Counted from the first letter of the stretch, positions 16,616 to 25,117 are shown. The stretch: DNA of 60,896 nt from Oscillibacter sp. (GCA_014799925.1 JAAVHC010000043.1:1-60896); one strand, 5' to 3'. A program made the numbers and translations. The notes: a model not told the origin generated them from the letters alone.

Positions 16616-17863
16616 ATGACAACGATTCTGCATGGAAATATCATTCATACCCCCTCCTTCGGGGCGCTGGAGACCATCCCCGGCGGCTATCTGATCCTGG
16701 AGGACGGAGTGATCCGGGGGATCTGGCCGGACCTGCCGGAGGAATACGCCGCCTGCCCCGTAACGGATTATGGGGACAGCCTTATCATGCCCTCCTTCGC
16801 GGACCTCCACCTCCACGCGCCCCAGTACCCCATGCTGGGCATGGGGATGGACCTGCCCCTGCTGGACTGGCTGGACACCTACACCTTCCGTACCGAGGCC
16901 CGGTTCGAGGATGAGGCCTTCGCCCGCCGGACCTACCGGCGGCTGGCGCGGGACCTCATCACCTCCGGGACCACCAGAGTGGCGATGTTCTCCTCCCGGC
17001 ATACCGACGCCACGTGGATTCTCATGGAGGAACTGGAGCGGGCCGGGGTCGCCGGGTATGTGGGCAAGGTGAATATGAACCGCAGCAGCGGACTCTCCCA
17101 GGAAACCACGGAGGAATCCATTTCGGAAACCCTCCGCTGGCTGGAGGGCTGCCATTTCGACCTGGTAAAGCCCATCCTCACTCCCCGGTTCACCCCCTCC
17201 TGCACCAACGAGCTCATGGCGGAGCTGGGGCGGCTGGCAGAGGAGCGGGACCTGCCGGTCCAGTCCCACCTGTCGGAGAACACCGGAGAGATGGCCCTGG
17301 TACGGCAGCTTCACCCCGACTGCGCCCAATACTGGGAAACCTACCGGAAATACGGCCTCTGGAAGGACCGCACCCTCATGGCCCACTGCGTCTACAGCGA
17401 CGTGCGGGAGCAGGAGGCCATGATCGAGTCCGGCGTCTGGGCGGTCCACTGCGCCGCGTCCAATGTCAATCTGTGCAGCGGCACCGCCCCCGTCCGGGAG
17501 CTGGTGAACCGGGGCGTCCAGGTGGCCCTGGGCAGCGACATCGCGGGCGGGGACCAGCTGGCCATGCACAAGGTCATCGTCATGTCCATCCGCGCCTCCA
17601 AGATCAGGCAGATGGAGACGGGCGCAAGCTTCCTCACCGTGCCGGAGGCCTACTACCTGGGCTCCTCCGCGGGGCACCGGTATTTTGGAGGCGGCGAGGG
17701 GTTCGCCTCCGGGCAGAAGCTCCACGCCATCGTGGTGGACGACGGCTCGCTGCCCGAGCCGGTCCGGGAGCTGTCTCTGGCGGAACGGTTTGAGCGGGCG
17801 GTTTACCTGATGGGGAAGGAGCAGATCAAGGCGGTTTACAGCGAGGGGATCAACCGGCTTTGA
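16616..17863 (+). CDS. guaD: Guanine deaminase
   Basis: This is a 415-residue amidohydrolase that converts guanine to xanthine and ammonia in purine salvage and catabolism. The metal-binding start of the barrel is SFADLHLHAPQ (near residues 59-69), followed by the family motif MGMDLPLLDWLDTYTF. QSHLSEN near residue 220 gives the third His, TLMAHCVYS the fourth, and GSDIAGGDQ the catalytic Asp. Length and order fit bacterial GuaD. It has an AGGAG ribosome site but no clear promoter within 300 bp. The guanine riboswitch 1.6 kb upstream on the same strand is the likely original control element, now separated by the serine hydrolase gene. Confidence 0.92.
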   Translation: MTTILHGNIIHTPSFGALETIPGGYLILEDGVIRGIWPDLPEEYAACPVTDYGDSLIMPSFADLHLHAPQYPMLGMGMDLPLLDWLDTYTFRTEARFEDEAFARRTYRRLARDLITSGTTRVAMFSSRHTDATWILMEELERAGVAGYVGKVNMNRSSGLSQETTEESISETLRWLEGCHFDLVKPILTPRFTPSCTNELMAELGRLAEERDLPVQSHLSENTGEMALVRQLHPDCAQYWETYRKYGLWKDRTLMAHCVYSDVREQEAMIESGVWAVHCAASNVNLCSGTAPVRELVNRGVQVALGSDIAGGDQLAMHKVIVMSIRASKIRQMETGASFLTVPEAYYLGSSAGHRYFGGGEGFASGQKLHAIVVDDGSLPEPVRELSLAERFERAVYLMGKEQIKAVYSEGINRL

Positions 17864-17923
17864 TATTTTTTCCAAAAGAGAGCATCAGAACCATTTTATC
17901 AGGCCACCGAACCAGCAGAGCAG

Positions 17924-17973
17924 CAAACAAAAGGCGGAGGGCCTCAGACAATTTGCCTGAAGCCCTCCGCCTC
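17924..17973 (-). terminator. Terminator of the SLH-transglutaminase gene
   Basis: The arms AGGCGGAGGGC (17932-17942) and GCCCTCCGCCT (17962-17972) pair perfectly, and a T-rich tail (TTTTGTTTG) follows on the minus strand. It lies 45 bp past the stop at 18018. In the plus direction there is no T run, so it probably does not end guaD transcription efficiently. Confidence 0.8.
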
Positions 17974-18017
17974 ACTTCAATACTTGAATTGTTTACACCA
18001 TTACTTACCAGCTATAC

Positions 18018-19253
18018 TCAGTCATCGGCAAACCAGAACAAATGGAGCTCCTCATAAACGGCCATCACCGCGCTATCATCACCAGTATCATACTCATACT
18101 GCCTGGCATTCTGTACTTTCCACATATCCTCGGCAGTCAAGAAAGGAATACCAACAGTGGCATCAATATGATAAGGAACACCATCCAAGGTCGCAGTCGT
18201 CCACTCATGGTCTTTGGTATATGCAGATGAGCAATCGATACCCTCAGTCGCAAGGAGCATATTATACCCAAAAGTGATACCATCACACACAGCCGATCTA
18301 TTTACGAGTGCGCCGTAAGCATCGTGGATATGACTCTTGCTGAAACTCCCATCATACTCACAATTATTCCGCAACCAATCGTAATAAATCTCTGCCTTCT
18401 CCGTCTGAGTCATGGAACTATTGAGTACACCTTCTGCCCACAGCGCATCGTGAATCTTCTTAGCCGCCGCTTCAGCCGTATCAGACTTCTGAACGAAAAC
18501 AGGAACTACCCCCACCCCTACTGCTTTCGCGAACCTTACAATAGAAACAGTACACTCCGCACGAGTTACGACCTTCTGCGGATTTACATTACCAGCCGAA
18601 TCAGTCACAAGCAGCCCATACTTCTGCGCCAACGCCATATTCTCCGATGCCCACGCAGAAATAGAAGATGCATCCGCATATGCCTCACTTGACTTGAAAT
18701 TTTTCAACTCAATTCCATTGCTGCTGGCTCTCTTTAGGGCATTTACAAGAACTACCCCCATCTGCTCAACAGTGACAGGAGCATCCGGCTCGAATCTGTT
18801 ATCTCCAACACCATTCATGATTCCAGCCCCCGCCAACCATTCAACAGCCTCAAAGTAATAACTGCTGGGTTTGACATCTGAGAATGTCTCTTTCACATAT
18901 ACCGGAATGCCAGCTGCAATACTCTGAGCAAACGAACTATGAACACCATTTGTCCTACCAAGAATAGCAGCGAACTGACCTCTGGTCAAACCACCATCAG
19001 GTAAGAATGCGGTAGCACTGGTGCCGCTGATATAGCCGTTTGCCAAGGCGTAATTCAGCTCGTCCAGATACCACGCATCGGTTTGGACATCCATAAACTT
19101 ATCTGATGCATTTACCGTTTCAAAGTCTAATGGACGTCCACTTAACGTCCCAAGGTCGTATGGAGATGTGCCCGCCGTCTCGGCGGCAAAGGCATTCGGC
19201 ACAAGCGACAGAACCATTACCAGCGCCAACATCATAGATAAAAACTTTTTCAT
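18018..19253 (-). CDS. Secreted SLH protein with transglutaminase-like domain
   Basis: The protein has 411 residues with a signal peptide at 1-23 (cleavage after AFA). Three SLH repeats follow (FMDVQTDAWYLDELNYALANG about 52, then about 125 and 195) and would hold it to the wall. The C-terminal ~120 residues are a transglutaminase/protease-like domain with the catalytic triad in place: Cys in NRSAVCDGITFGYN, His in KDHEWTTAT, Asp in YHIDAT. Such domains in bacteria are mostly peptidases or peptide-crosslinking enzymes of the envelope. Base use is much more AT-rich than in guaD or ExoIII on either side, suggesting transfer. It is a single gene with its own terminator. Confidence 0.85.
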   Translation of the reverse strand: MKKFLSMMLALVMVLSLVPNAFAAETAGTSPYDLGTLSGRPLDFETVNASDKFMDVQTDAWYLDELNYALANGYISGTSATAFLPDGGLTRGQFAAILGRTNGVHSSFAQSIAAGIPVYVKETFSDVKPSSYYFEAVEWLAGAGIMNGVGDNRFEPDAPVTVEQMGVVLVNALKRASSNGIELKNFKSSEAYADASSISAWASENMALAQKYGLLVTDSAGNVNPQKVVTRAECTVSIVRFAKAVGVGVVPVFVQKSDTAEAAAKKIHDALWAEGVLNSSMTQTEKAEIYYDWLRNNCEYDGSFSKSHIHDAYGALVNRSAVCDGITFGYNMLLATEGIDCSSAYTKDHEWTTATLDGVPYHIDATVGIPFLTAEDMWKVQNARQYEYDTGDDSAVMAVYEELHLFWFADD

Positions 19254-19364
19254 GGCAACTTTCCTTCCTTTAATCTTATGGCAGTCAGGTGTGAAAAAGT
19301 GGAAACGGATGGGAGGGCAGTGTTTTTCTGCGCTCAGCCCAATGACATTGGGGCCTTGCCCCAG

Positions 19365-20117
19365 CTATTCCAATACAATCCCCACCGGGCAGTGGTCGCT
19401 GCCCATGATCTCCGGGAAGATGTCCGCCCCGGCCAGCCGCTCCCGCAGCCGCCGGGAGAGAATGAAGTAGTCGATCCGCCACCCCGCGTTGTTGGCCCGG
19501 GCGTTGAACTGGTAGCTCCACCAGCTGTAGGCCCCGGTCTTGTCGGGATACAGCGTCCGGAAGCTGTCGATGAACCCGGCCTCCAGCAGCTCGGTCATCT
19601 TGCCCCGCTCCTGGTCGGAGAATCCGGCGTTGCCCCGGTTGGGGCCGGGGTTCTTCAGGTCGATCTCCTCATGGGCCACGTTCAGGTCGCCGCACAGCAC
19701 CACCGGCTTCGTCCTGTCCAGCCCGCACAGGTACGCCCGGAAGTCGTCCTCCCAGATCATCCGGTAGTCGATCCGCTCCAGCCCCCGCTTGGCGTTGGGG
19801 GTGTAGCAGCAGACCAGGTAAAAATCCTCATATTCCGCGGTGATGACCCGCCCCTCGCGGCGGTGAATGTCGTCCCCGAAGCCATAGGTCACCGCCAGAG
19901 GCTCCGGACGGGTGAAAATGGCGGTGCCGGAGTAGCCCTTCTTGTCGGCGTAGTTCCAGTACATATGGTAGCCGGGCATCTCCAGGTCCAGCTGTCCCTC
20001 GGACAGCTTGGTCTCCTGGAGGCAGTACACATCCGCGTCCAGCACGGCGCAGGACGCCTCGAAGCCCTTTTTCATGCAGGCCCGCAGGCCGTTGACGTTC
20101 CATGAGACCAGCCGCAT
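19365..20117 (-). CDS. xth: Exodeoxyribonuclease III (AP endonuclease)
   Basis: This is a 250-residue base-excision repair enzyme that cuts at abasic sites and degrades 3' ends. The family motifs are all present: LVSWNVNGLRA at the start, LQETKL (metal-binding Glu), the catalytic Tyr region YTPNAKRGLERIDYR, LCGDLNVAH, the substrate motif NPGPNRGNAGFSDQER and the terminal SDHCPV His. The length is normal for the ExoA/Xth family. AGGAGGGG precedes the ATG. It lies 15 bp after yhaM and is probably co-transcribed with it. Confidence 0.95.
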   Translation of the reverse strand: MRLVSWNVNGLRACMKKGFEASCAVLDADVYCLQETKLSEGQLDLEMPGYHMYWNYADKKGYSGTAIFTRPEPLAVTYGFGDDIHRREGRVITAEYEDFYLVCCYTPNAKRGLERIDYRMIWEDDFRAYLCGLDRTKPVVLCGDLNVAHEEIDLKNPGPNRGNAGFSDQERGKMTELLEAGFIDSFRTLYPDKTGAYSWWSYQFNARANNAGWRIDYFILSRRLRERLAGADIFPEIMGSDHCPVGIVLE

Positions 20118-20132
20118 GTCGTTTCCCCTCCT

Positions 20133-21080
20133 TTATTTGTGCCGGTAGATCTTCTTGTCCAGAGCGAGCACCCGCTTGCTGAACCGTCCGACCGCGGTTT
20201 CTTCCATGGTCTCCTTGTATATCTCCATCCGGCTGTCGATGAGGTCGATCATGCTCAGCAGCTCGGCCTCGGCGCACATGGGCCGTACGGCGGCCCCGAA
20301 TTCCGGGTCTCCGTGGTGGGAGAGGAGCATGTGCTGGAGCAGCAGGGATTTCTCCTCCGGCACGCCCAGTTCCCTCGCCGCATCCGCCACTGCCTGGGCT
20401 CCCATGACCAGGTGGCCCAGCAGCTCGCCGGGCACGGAGTACTCGGTCACCAGCCCCAGGGGGGAGGTGACGAACTCCCGGCACTTGGCCACGTCGTGGA
20501 GGATGGTCCCCGCCAGCAGCAGGTCCCGGTCCACCACGTCCGCGTACAGTCCGGCCAGATAGTCCGCCGTGCGGGCCATATAGAGGGTGTGCATCAGAAG
20601 GCCGCTTAAAAAGCTGTGGTGCATACTCTTTCCGCCGGGCAGCATCCGGAAGCGCTCCCCGTTCTGTTCCAGCACCTTTTGACATACCGCCCGGTAATCC
20701 TGGTCCCGGATGCCCTCCGCCATCTCCAGCAGCTCCCGCCAGCCCGCTTCCGCGTCGATGGGCGCGGCGGGCACCAGATCGCCGAGACTGTAGCGGTCGT
20801 CCGCCTGGACCGGGCGGATGCGGGAAATGATCAGCTGCAAGGTCCCCCGGTACTCGGACACGGCGCCCCGCAGCTTGACCACGGTGCCCTCGTCCTGGGC
20901 GCCCAGAGGGCCGCCATAGTCCCAGCACTTGGCGTCAATGGCGCCGCTGCGGTCCGCCATCGCGGCGGCCAGGAAGGGCTTGCCGCTGTTGGAGGTCTTG
21001 ATCTGGGCGGTCTTCAGGATATAGAAGCCCTCGATTTCGTCGCCGACTTCCAGGTCGGCAACCCATTTATTATATTCCAT
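20133..21080 (-). CDS. yhaM: 3'-5' exoribonuclease, YhaM family
   Basis: The protein has 315 residues. An N-terminal OB-fold domain (LEVGDEIEGFYILKTAQIKTSNSGKPFL, about 10-90) would hold nucleic acid. The C-terminal part is an HD domain with HHSFLSGLLMHTLYMA near 155 and the HD pair in GTILHDVAKC near 190. YhaM shortens RNA from the 3' end and acts in mRNA turnover in Firmicutes. It has GGAGGAG upstream of the ATG and is followed closely by the ExoIII gene. Confidence 0.92.
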   Translation of the reverse strand: MEYNKWVADLEVGDEIEGFYILKTAQIKTSNSGKPFLAAAMADRSGAIDAKCWDYGGPLGAQDEGTVVKLRGAVSEYRGTLQLIISRIRPVQADDRYSLGDLVPAAPIDAEAGWRELLEMAEGIRDQDYRAVCQKVLEQNGERFRMLPGGKSMHHSFLSGLLMHTLYMARTADYLAGLYADVVDRDLLLAGTILHDVAKCREFVTSPLGLVTEYSVPGELLGHLVMGAQAVADAARELGVPEEKSLLLQHMLLSHHGDPEFGAAVRPMCAEAELLSMIDLIDSRMEIYKETMEETAVGRFSKRVLALDKKIYRHK

Positions 21081-21191
21081 AGCGGATTCTCCTCCATGTT
21101 TTTTCTGTTTGCGGCTATTTTACCATAAAATTGCCAGATTTTATGGTGCATTATGCCGGCTTTTTTGATTGCCCTGCGTAATTTCCGCGCG

Positions 21192-22187
21192 TCACCGGTC
21201 CCTTTTGAGAATCCGGATATCCTTCCCGAAGAACAGGAGGATCTGATACTCCCCCCTGATGCGGGACAAAACGGCATCCCCGTACCGCCGGCCAAGGTCC
21301 TCCGGGGAAAGGTTGGTGGACAGCACCGTCTTCCTCCCATTGGTCAGGCGGTCATTGACAATCCGGTAAAACGCTGATTGCACGAAGGAGGTGAGCATCT
21401 CTGTGCCCACGTCGTCCATAATCAGCAAATCGCAGTTCAGATACCGGTTGATCTCCCGTTCGGGTTCCTCGTCAAAGGGATTCTCCCGGCCGAACTTGCC
21501 CCGTTCAAACTGCTGAAAAACGTGCTCCGCCGTGTCGTACACCACCGAGGCCCCCCTCTCGCTGACTTCCCTGGCAATACAGGCGGACAGAAAAGTCTTC
21601 CCCAGCCCCGGCGCGCCGGTGAACAGCAGATTTCCGCTGCTCCTGGAAAATTTCCGGGCGTAATCGAGGCAGATATCTCGTATCCTCTCCGCGTTCTCCC
21701 GCGGGCTCCATCCGAACTCATCCCAGATTTCCCTGTCGTACCAGTCCAGCGAGAACGTCTCAAAGGACTGGTTCCCCAGATCCAGCAGCTTGCTCAGCCG
21801 CCGGTTCTGCTCCAGGGTGCAGTAGACCCGCAGGCACCGGCAGGGCGACCCGTCGGAGAGATAGCCGCTGTCCTGGCACGTTTTGCACGCCGGCCCGTCG
21901 TCCAGGTAATCATAGGGATAGCCCGCCCCTACCAGCAGCTCCGCCCGCTCCCGCTGGAGGGCCAGGCTGCTTTGCTCCAGCTCCTTCAGGGCCCTTTCCG
22001 GCTCTTCCTCGCTTTCAAAGGCGGCCAGTACGATCCGGGCGGCCGTGCTCCGCAGCTCCCGGTCAATCTCCTCCACCCTGGGCAGCCGGCGGCCGACCTC
22101 CCGCTTTCTCCGCTCCAGCTCGGCCTGACGCCGCTCCCGGTCCGCCCGGAACTGGCGGAAGGCGGCGGATAAGATCCCTCCGTCCAT
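21192..22187 (-). CDS. DnaI/DnaC-like helicase-loader ATPase
   Basis: This is a 331-residue AAA+ protein. The first ~130 residues are helical and charged, with a zinc-binding cluster (CKTCQDSG ... CRC near 98-117) typical of the N domain of DnaI-type loaders. The ATPase core has Walker A GAPGLGKTF near 185, Walker B LLIMDDVGTE near 250, sensor I VLSTNLS near 285 and an Arg-finger region LSRIRGEYQ. It would load the replicative helicase with the DnaD-like protein whose gene abuts it: start 22187, previous stop 22188. AAGGAGG precedes the ATG. Confidence 0.9.
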   Translation of the reverse strand: MDGGILSAAFRQFRADRERRQAELERRKREVGRRLPRVEEIDRELRSTAARIVLAAFESEEEPERALKELEQSSLALQRERAELLVGAGYPYDYLDDGPACKTCQDSGYLSDGSPCRCLRVYCTLEQNRRLSKLLDLGNQSFETFSLDWYDREIWDEFGWSPRENAERIRDICLDYARKFSRSSGNLLFTGAPGLGKTFLSACIAREVSERGASVVYDTAEHVFQQFERGKFGRENPFDEEPEREINRYLNCDLLIMDDVGTEMLTSFVQSAFYRIVNDRLTNGRKTVLSTNLSPEDLGRRYGDAVLSRIRGEYQILLFFGKDIRILKRDR

Positions 22188-23069
22188 TTATTCTCCCTCC
22201 TTTTCCTGGCGAAGCCGCTGCCAGTATTTGTCCATCCGGGCCAGCTCCTCCCTGGCGGAGGAACCGCTCTCCCGGCGGCTGTCGGACTGCGGCCGCCGTC
22301 CGGCTCCCGGCCGGTCTCCGGACTCGATCTGCGCCAGGGTATGCAGGCCCTTCTCATGCCAGGAGCACAGAATTTTGTTCATATAGGGCCACTTCAGCTC
22401 TTTGCACTTCACCACGGTTTTATCGTAGGCCAGCTCGATGGCCTCGTCCTCAAATCCCATACTCTCCCAGGCCAGCAGGTATTTCTCCTCGCTGGGCGCG
22501 GGGGGACGGTCCCCCAGGCGCAGCAGGCGCATCATCCGGGGCATGGCCTGACGGCTCCGCTGGTACTTTTTAATGTAGGCGGCGGCGCTCTCCTGGGTCA
22601 TCAGGCCCAGCCGGGCCCAGGTGTAGCCCTCCTTCTCAATCTGCCGCAGGGTGGGCTTCCGGCCCTCGCCGTAGCGCAGGACCGTCCGCTCGGCACAGAA
22701 GCTCACCAGCAGGAAGATCACGTCCGCCGGCAGGCCCAGCTGGTCATACAGGCCCAGCAGGATGGCCAGATCCGGTGTGGTGAGCTTCTTCCCCAGGCTC
22801 TCCTCCACCGCGCCGGTCAGGCCGGCAAACTCCCGGCCCTCCAGCGCCCGCGCCATATCCGCGCGGGTATATTCAGGCCGCCGGTCGGCGGCGGGCGGCG
22901 CGGGCACGGCGGAGAGGGGCGCGCCCGCGTCCCGTCCAGGCAGAGAGACCAGCCCCTGCCGGACCAGCGCGTCCAGCGCCCGGCGGAACCGCTCCCGGTC
23001 CCAGCGCAGCTGGGCGCGGAGCTTTTCGTCGTCCGCGCAGCCCCGGTTCTGCACGATGGCAATATACAC
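22188..23069 (-). CDS. DnaD-domain replication protein, N-terminus unclear
   Basis: The listed 293 residues start at a GTG. Residues about 70-145 and 150-235 match the DnaD domains (FAGLTGAVEESLGKKLTTPD ... YDQLGLPADVIFLLVSFC), followed by MGFEDEAIELAYDKTVVKC and MNKILCSWHEKGLHT, typical of DnaD/DnaB C-terminal modules. The protein would take part in primosome assembly with the DnaI-like ATPase encoded next. The GTG at 23069 has no ribosome site and cuts into what looks like coding sequence. The frame stays open upstream and reads SDYILHLPEEESVILSG before it, yet offers no ATG, GTG or TTG. The true start may be non-standard, near 23170. Confidence 0.85.
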   Translation of the reverse strand: MYIAIVQNRGCADDEKLRAQLRWDRERFRRALDALVRQGLVSLPGRDAGAPLSAVPAPPAADRRPEYTRADMARALEGREFAGLTGAVEESLGKKLTTPDLAILLGLYDQLGLPADVIFLLVSFCAERTVLRYGEGRKPTLRQIEKEGYTWARLGLMTQESAAAYIKKYQRSRQAMPRMMRLLRLGDRPPAPSEEKYLLAWESMGFEDEAIELAYDKTVVKCKELKWPYMNKILCSWHEKGLHTLAQIESGDRPGAGRRPQSDSRRESGSSAREELARMDKYWQRLRQEKEGE

Positions 23070-23273
23070 CAGCGCGGCGTCGCCATCGCCGCTCTGGATC
23101 AGGCGGCGGACCGCCGGACCGGAGAGGATGACGCTTTCCTCCTCCGGCAGGTGCAGGATATAGTCGCTGATGACGGTCTCACTCCCTTCCCCAAAAGGGG
23201 TTTCCTTCTGACGTTATTCTACACGAAAAGATGGAATTCGTAAAGGGGGAGTTTTGGACCGCTTCGGCTGTAA

Positions 23274-23320
23274 CAAAAACGCGGAGGGGTCATGCCCGCA
23301 ATGACATAACCGCTCCGCGC
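23274..23320 (-). terminator. Terminator of the three-SLH protein gene
   Basis: On the minus strand CGCGGAG pairs with CTCCGCG, with an inner GTCAT/ATGAC pairing, followed by TTTTTGTT. It begins about 15 bp past the stop at 23334. Confidence 0.75.
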
Positions 23321-23333
23321 TCTCGATGTTCTG

Positions 23334-24569
23334 TTATTTTGCAAACGCCCGATACAGGAAGGCGGCGATCTGCCCCCTGGTGCAAGCCGCATCCGGGGAG
23401 AAGGTCGCTGCGCCGGTGCCGCTGGTGATGCCCTGCGCCACCGCCCAGGCTACGGCCTGCGCATAGTCCGCATCGGCGGGAACGTCGGTAAAGTCAGACG
23501 TTCCGGTATTCGGACCGCCGGCCAGTTTCCAGAGATAGGTCACGACCATGGCGCGGGTGCAGTCGGCCTCAGCGGAAAAATTGCCGGTCAGGCCCTGCTC
23601 CTTTGCCCACTGGGCGGCGGCGGCGTAATATTGCGTGCCGCTCACCGTGCCGCTGGGAGCCGGTTCGCCCTGAGCCCGCCAGAGGAAGGTTAAAATCTGA
23701 CCCTGGTTGCAGGTGTCGCTGGGGGAGAATTGACCGCTGCCGGTGCCCTGGGTAATATTCTTCTCCACCGCCCAGGCCACGGGTTCAGCGAAGTAATCGT
23801 CCGTCTTCACGTCGGAGAAATTGCCCACGGTGGGAACAGCGGGCCGGGCGGTGTCACCCTCCACGTAAATGAACCAATCTGCCGTATTTGAAATGTAGCT
23901 TCGAGCGATCCATATCAGGGTATTGGGGCCAAACAGCTCCGTCACTCTGTCAGCGGACAGTCTCAGCTTATCAAAATCATAATCATCCCCGACCTCATAA
24001 GGGTTGACAGCATAATCCAAATCGGAGCCATATCCATATGCGCCGAGGCCGCCGCCACTGATATCAATGCCGGCCGGCAGGACCTCCAGATCCTCCGACA
24101 GAAGTTCACAATACCCGTTCTTCCCCTCGAGGAAACCAAAATCTTCATCATCTCTGTATTTTATCAGGCGTTTGTCATACACGCCGTCTCCGTCGGGGTC
24201 CGACCACGCTATCAGGTGGAATGACGCCGTACCGATGCCGCCGCCGGAAAATCCGCCGGTGCCGGTATATACCACCGGTGTATAGGTAAGCACCGCTGTG
24301 TCGCCCTTTTCCAGTACGCGCACATTTTTCGACGACCACTGGCGGTCCTCATCCTTGAAAAAGGCCGTATCCATAATGCGGAAATCGAGATCAAAGTAAC
24401 CACAATCGCGGAGGATAAAGGTCTTATCGCCCAGAAGCGCCTCAGCATCGGATTTGCCGGGCACATCCAGCTTCCACCATGGATTCGATTCCTCCTCCGC
24501 AAACACGGGGACCATCAGGCCCAGGCACATCGCCAGGGCCAGCGCAAGGGATAGCATCTTCTTTCTCAT
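23334..24569 (-). CDS. Secreted protein with three C-terminal SLH repeats
   Basis: The protein has 411 residues with a signal peptide at 1-24 (MRKKMLSLALALAMCLG, cleavage after FAE or VFA). Residues about 30-235 form a unique extracellular domain rich in Asp and Gly (DPDGDGVYDKRL near 130 could bind calcium). I do not recognise its fold. The last ~170 residues hold three SLH repeats (FSDVKTDDYFAEPVAWAVE, then YYAAAAQWAKEQG, then FTDVPADADYAQAVAWAV) for wall anchoring. It is transcribed from a strong promoter 330 bp upstream through a structured leader. Confidence 0.82.
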   Translation of the reverse strand: MRKKMLSLALALAMCLGLMVPVFAEEESNPWWKLDVPGKSDAEALLGDKTFILRDCGYFDLDFRIMDTAFFKDEDRQWSSKNVRVLEKGDTAVLTYTPVVYTGTGGFSGGGIGTASFHLIAWSDPDGDGVYDKRLIKYRDDEDFGFLEGKNGYCELLSEDLEVLPAGIDISGGGLGAYGYGSDLDYAVNPYEVGDDYDFDKLRLSADRVTELFGPNTLIWIARSYISNTADWFIYVEGDTARPAVPTVGNFSDVKTDDYFAEPVAWAVEKNITQGTGSGQFSPSDTCNQGQILTFLWRAQGEPAPSGTVSGTQYYAAAAQWAKEQGLTGNFSAEADCTRAMVVTYLWKLAGGPNTGTSDFTDVPADADYAQAVAWAVAQGITSGTGAATFSPDAACTRGQIAAFLYRAFAK

Positions 24570-24664
24570 GTTGTTCTCTCCTTCGTTTTAATAACGGGTT
24601 CCCTGTCTTAATGGTACTTGCCCTTGGGGGCGGGACTTCCCGGCCCCCGCAGGCGTTCCCATCA

Positions 24665-24885
24665 AGACAACAAAAGCGGCGCAGGGGTATCAATCCCTGC
24701 ACCGCCGAAGCTGCGCACACGTCCACCTGATTTCTCCATTGATTATTGCCGGGAAAACCGTTATAATGGACTTCGGGCGCAGAAAATTTCTGCTGTGTGG
24801 GACTGGGGCTTAACCGGCCTCCTGCATAGGGGCGTGGGGTGCTGGAACACTTCACGTCCTGCCTTTTGTGCTTCTGTTGTCTCGC
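24665..24885 (-). ncRNA. Candidate structured RNA or leader upstream of the SLH gene
   Basis: A ~220-nt RNA would start just below the promoter at 24892-24920. Its 5' end (24870-24882) pairs with its 3' end (24665-24677): AGACAACAGAAGC with GCTTTTGTTGTCT, 13 bp including one wobble. Inside are hairpins GCAGAAA/TTTCTGC, a CCATTAT/ATAAT...ATGG stem and, at the 3' side, GCAGGG/CCCTGC followed by a T-rich tract like a terminator. The 5' arm covers that T tract. I cannot match it to a known riboswitch, 6S, SRP or tmRNA from memory. Confidence 0.45.
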
Positions 24886-24891
24886 AAGTCC

Positions 24892-24920
24892 ATTATAGAC
24901 GATACAGGAAGATTGTGCAA
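24892..24920 (-). promoter_or_regulatory. Strong promoter for the structured leader and SLH gene
   Basis: On the minus strand the boxes are TTGCAC (24915-24920) and TATAAT (24892-24897), exactly 17 bp apart. Confidence 0.75.
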
Positions 24921-25029
24921 GTAGTTTTTGCTTTGAAAGCGGGATTGCTGCCTGTGAACAGCGGGCGGCAATCCCTTTCACTTTGCTTTCATGCGACGAT
25001 TGCCGTAATCATCAGGATATTCAGCAAGC

Positions 25030-25112
25030 CGCTTTACGAGCTGCTGTTCCATCCGCTCACGGCGCTGCACCGCAAAGGATTCGGGTGGCTGACGCCGTGA
25101 GGTTTCAAGGAA
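25030..25112 (+). repeat. R3 repeat copy B, hairpin-forming
   Basis: CTCACGGCG and CGCCGTGAG form a 9-bp inverted repeat around GGATTCGGGTGGCTGA. The stretch aligns with the reverse complement of 14985-15062 over about 55 bp at constant spacing. It sits just beyond the stop of the GTPase-NYN gene. No T run follows on the minus strand, so it is a poor terminator. The rest of the gap between 24921 and 25029 shows nothing. Confidence 0.4.
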
Positions 25113-25117
25113 CGGCA

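Noticed and set aside
24665-24885. 6S RNA, SRP RNA or c-di-GMP riboswitch identity for the SLH leader RNA
   Set aside because: The ends pair as in 6S RNA, but a single long hairpin with a central bubble is not evident, and the conserved cores of SRP, tmRNA and c-di-GMP-I elements are absent.
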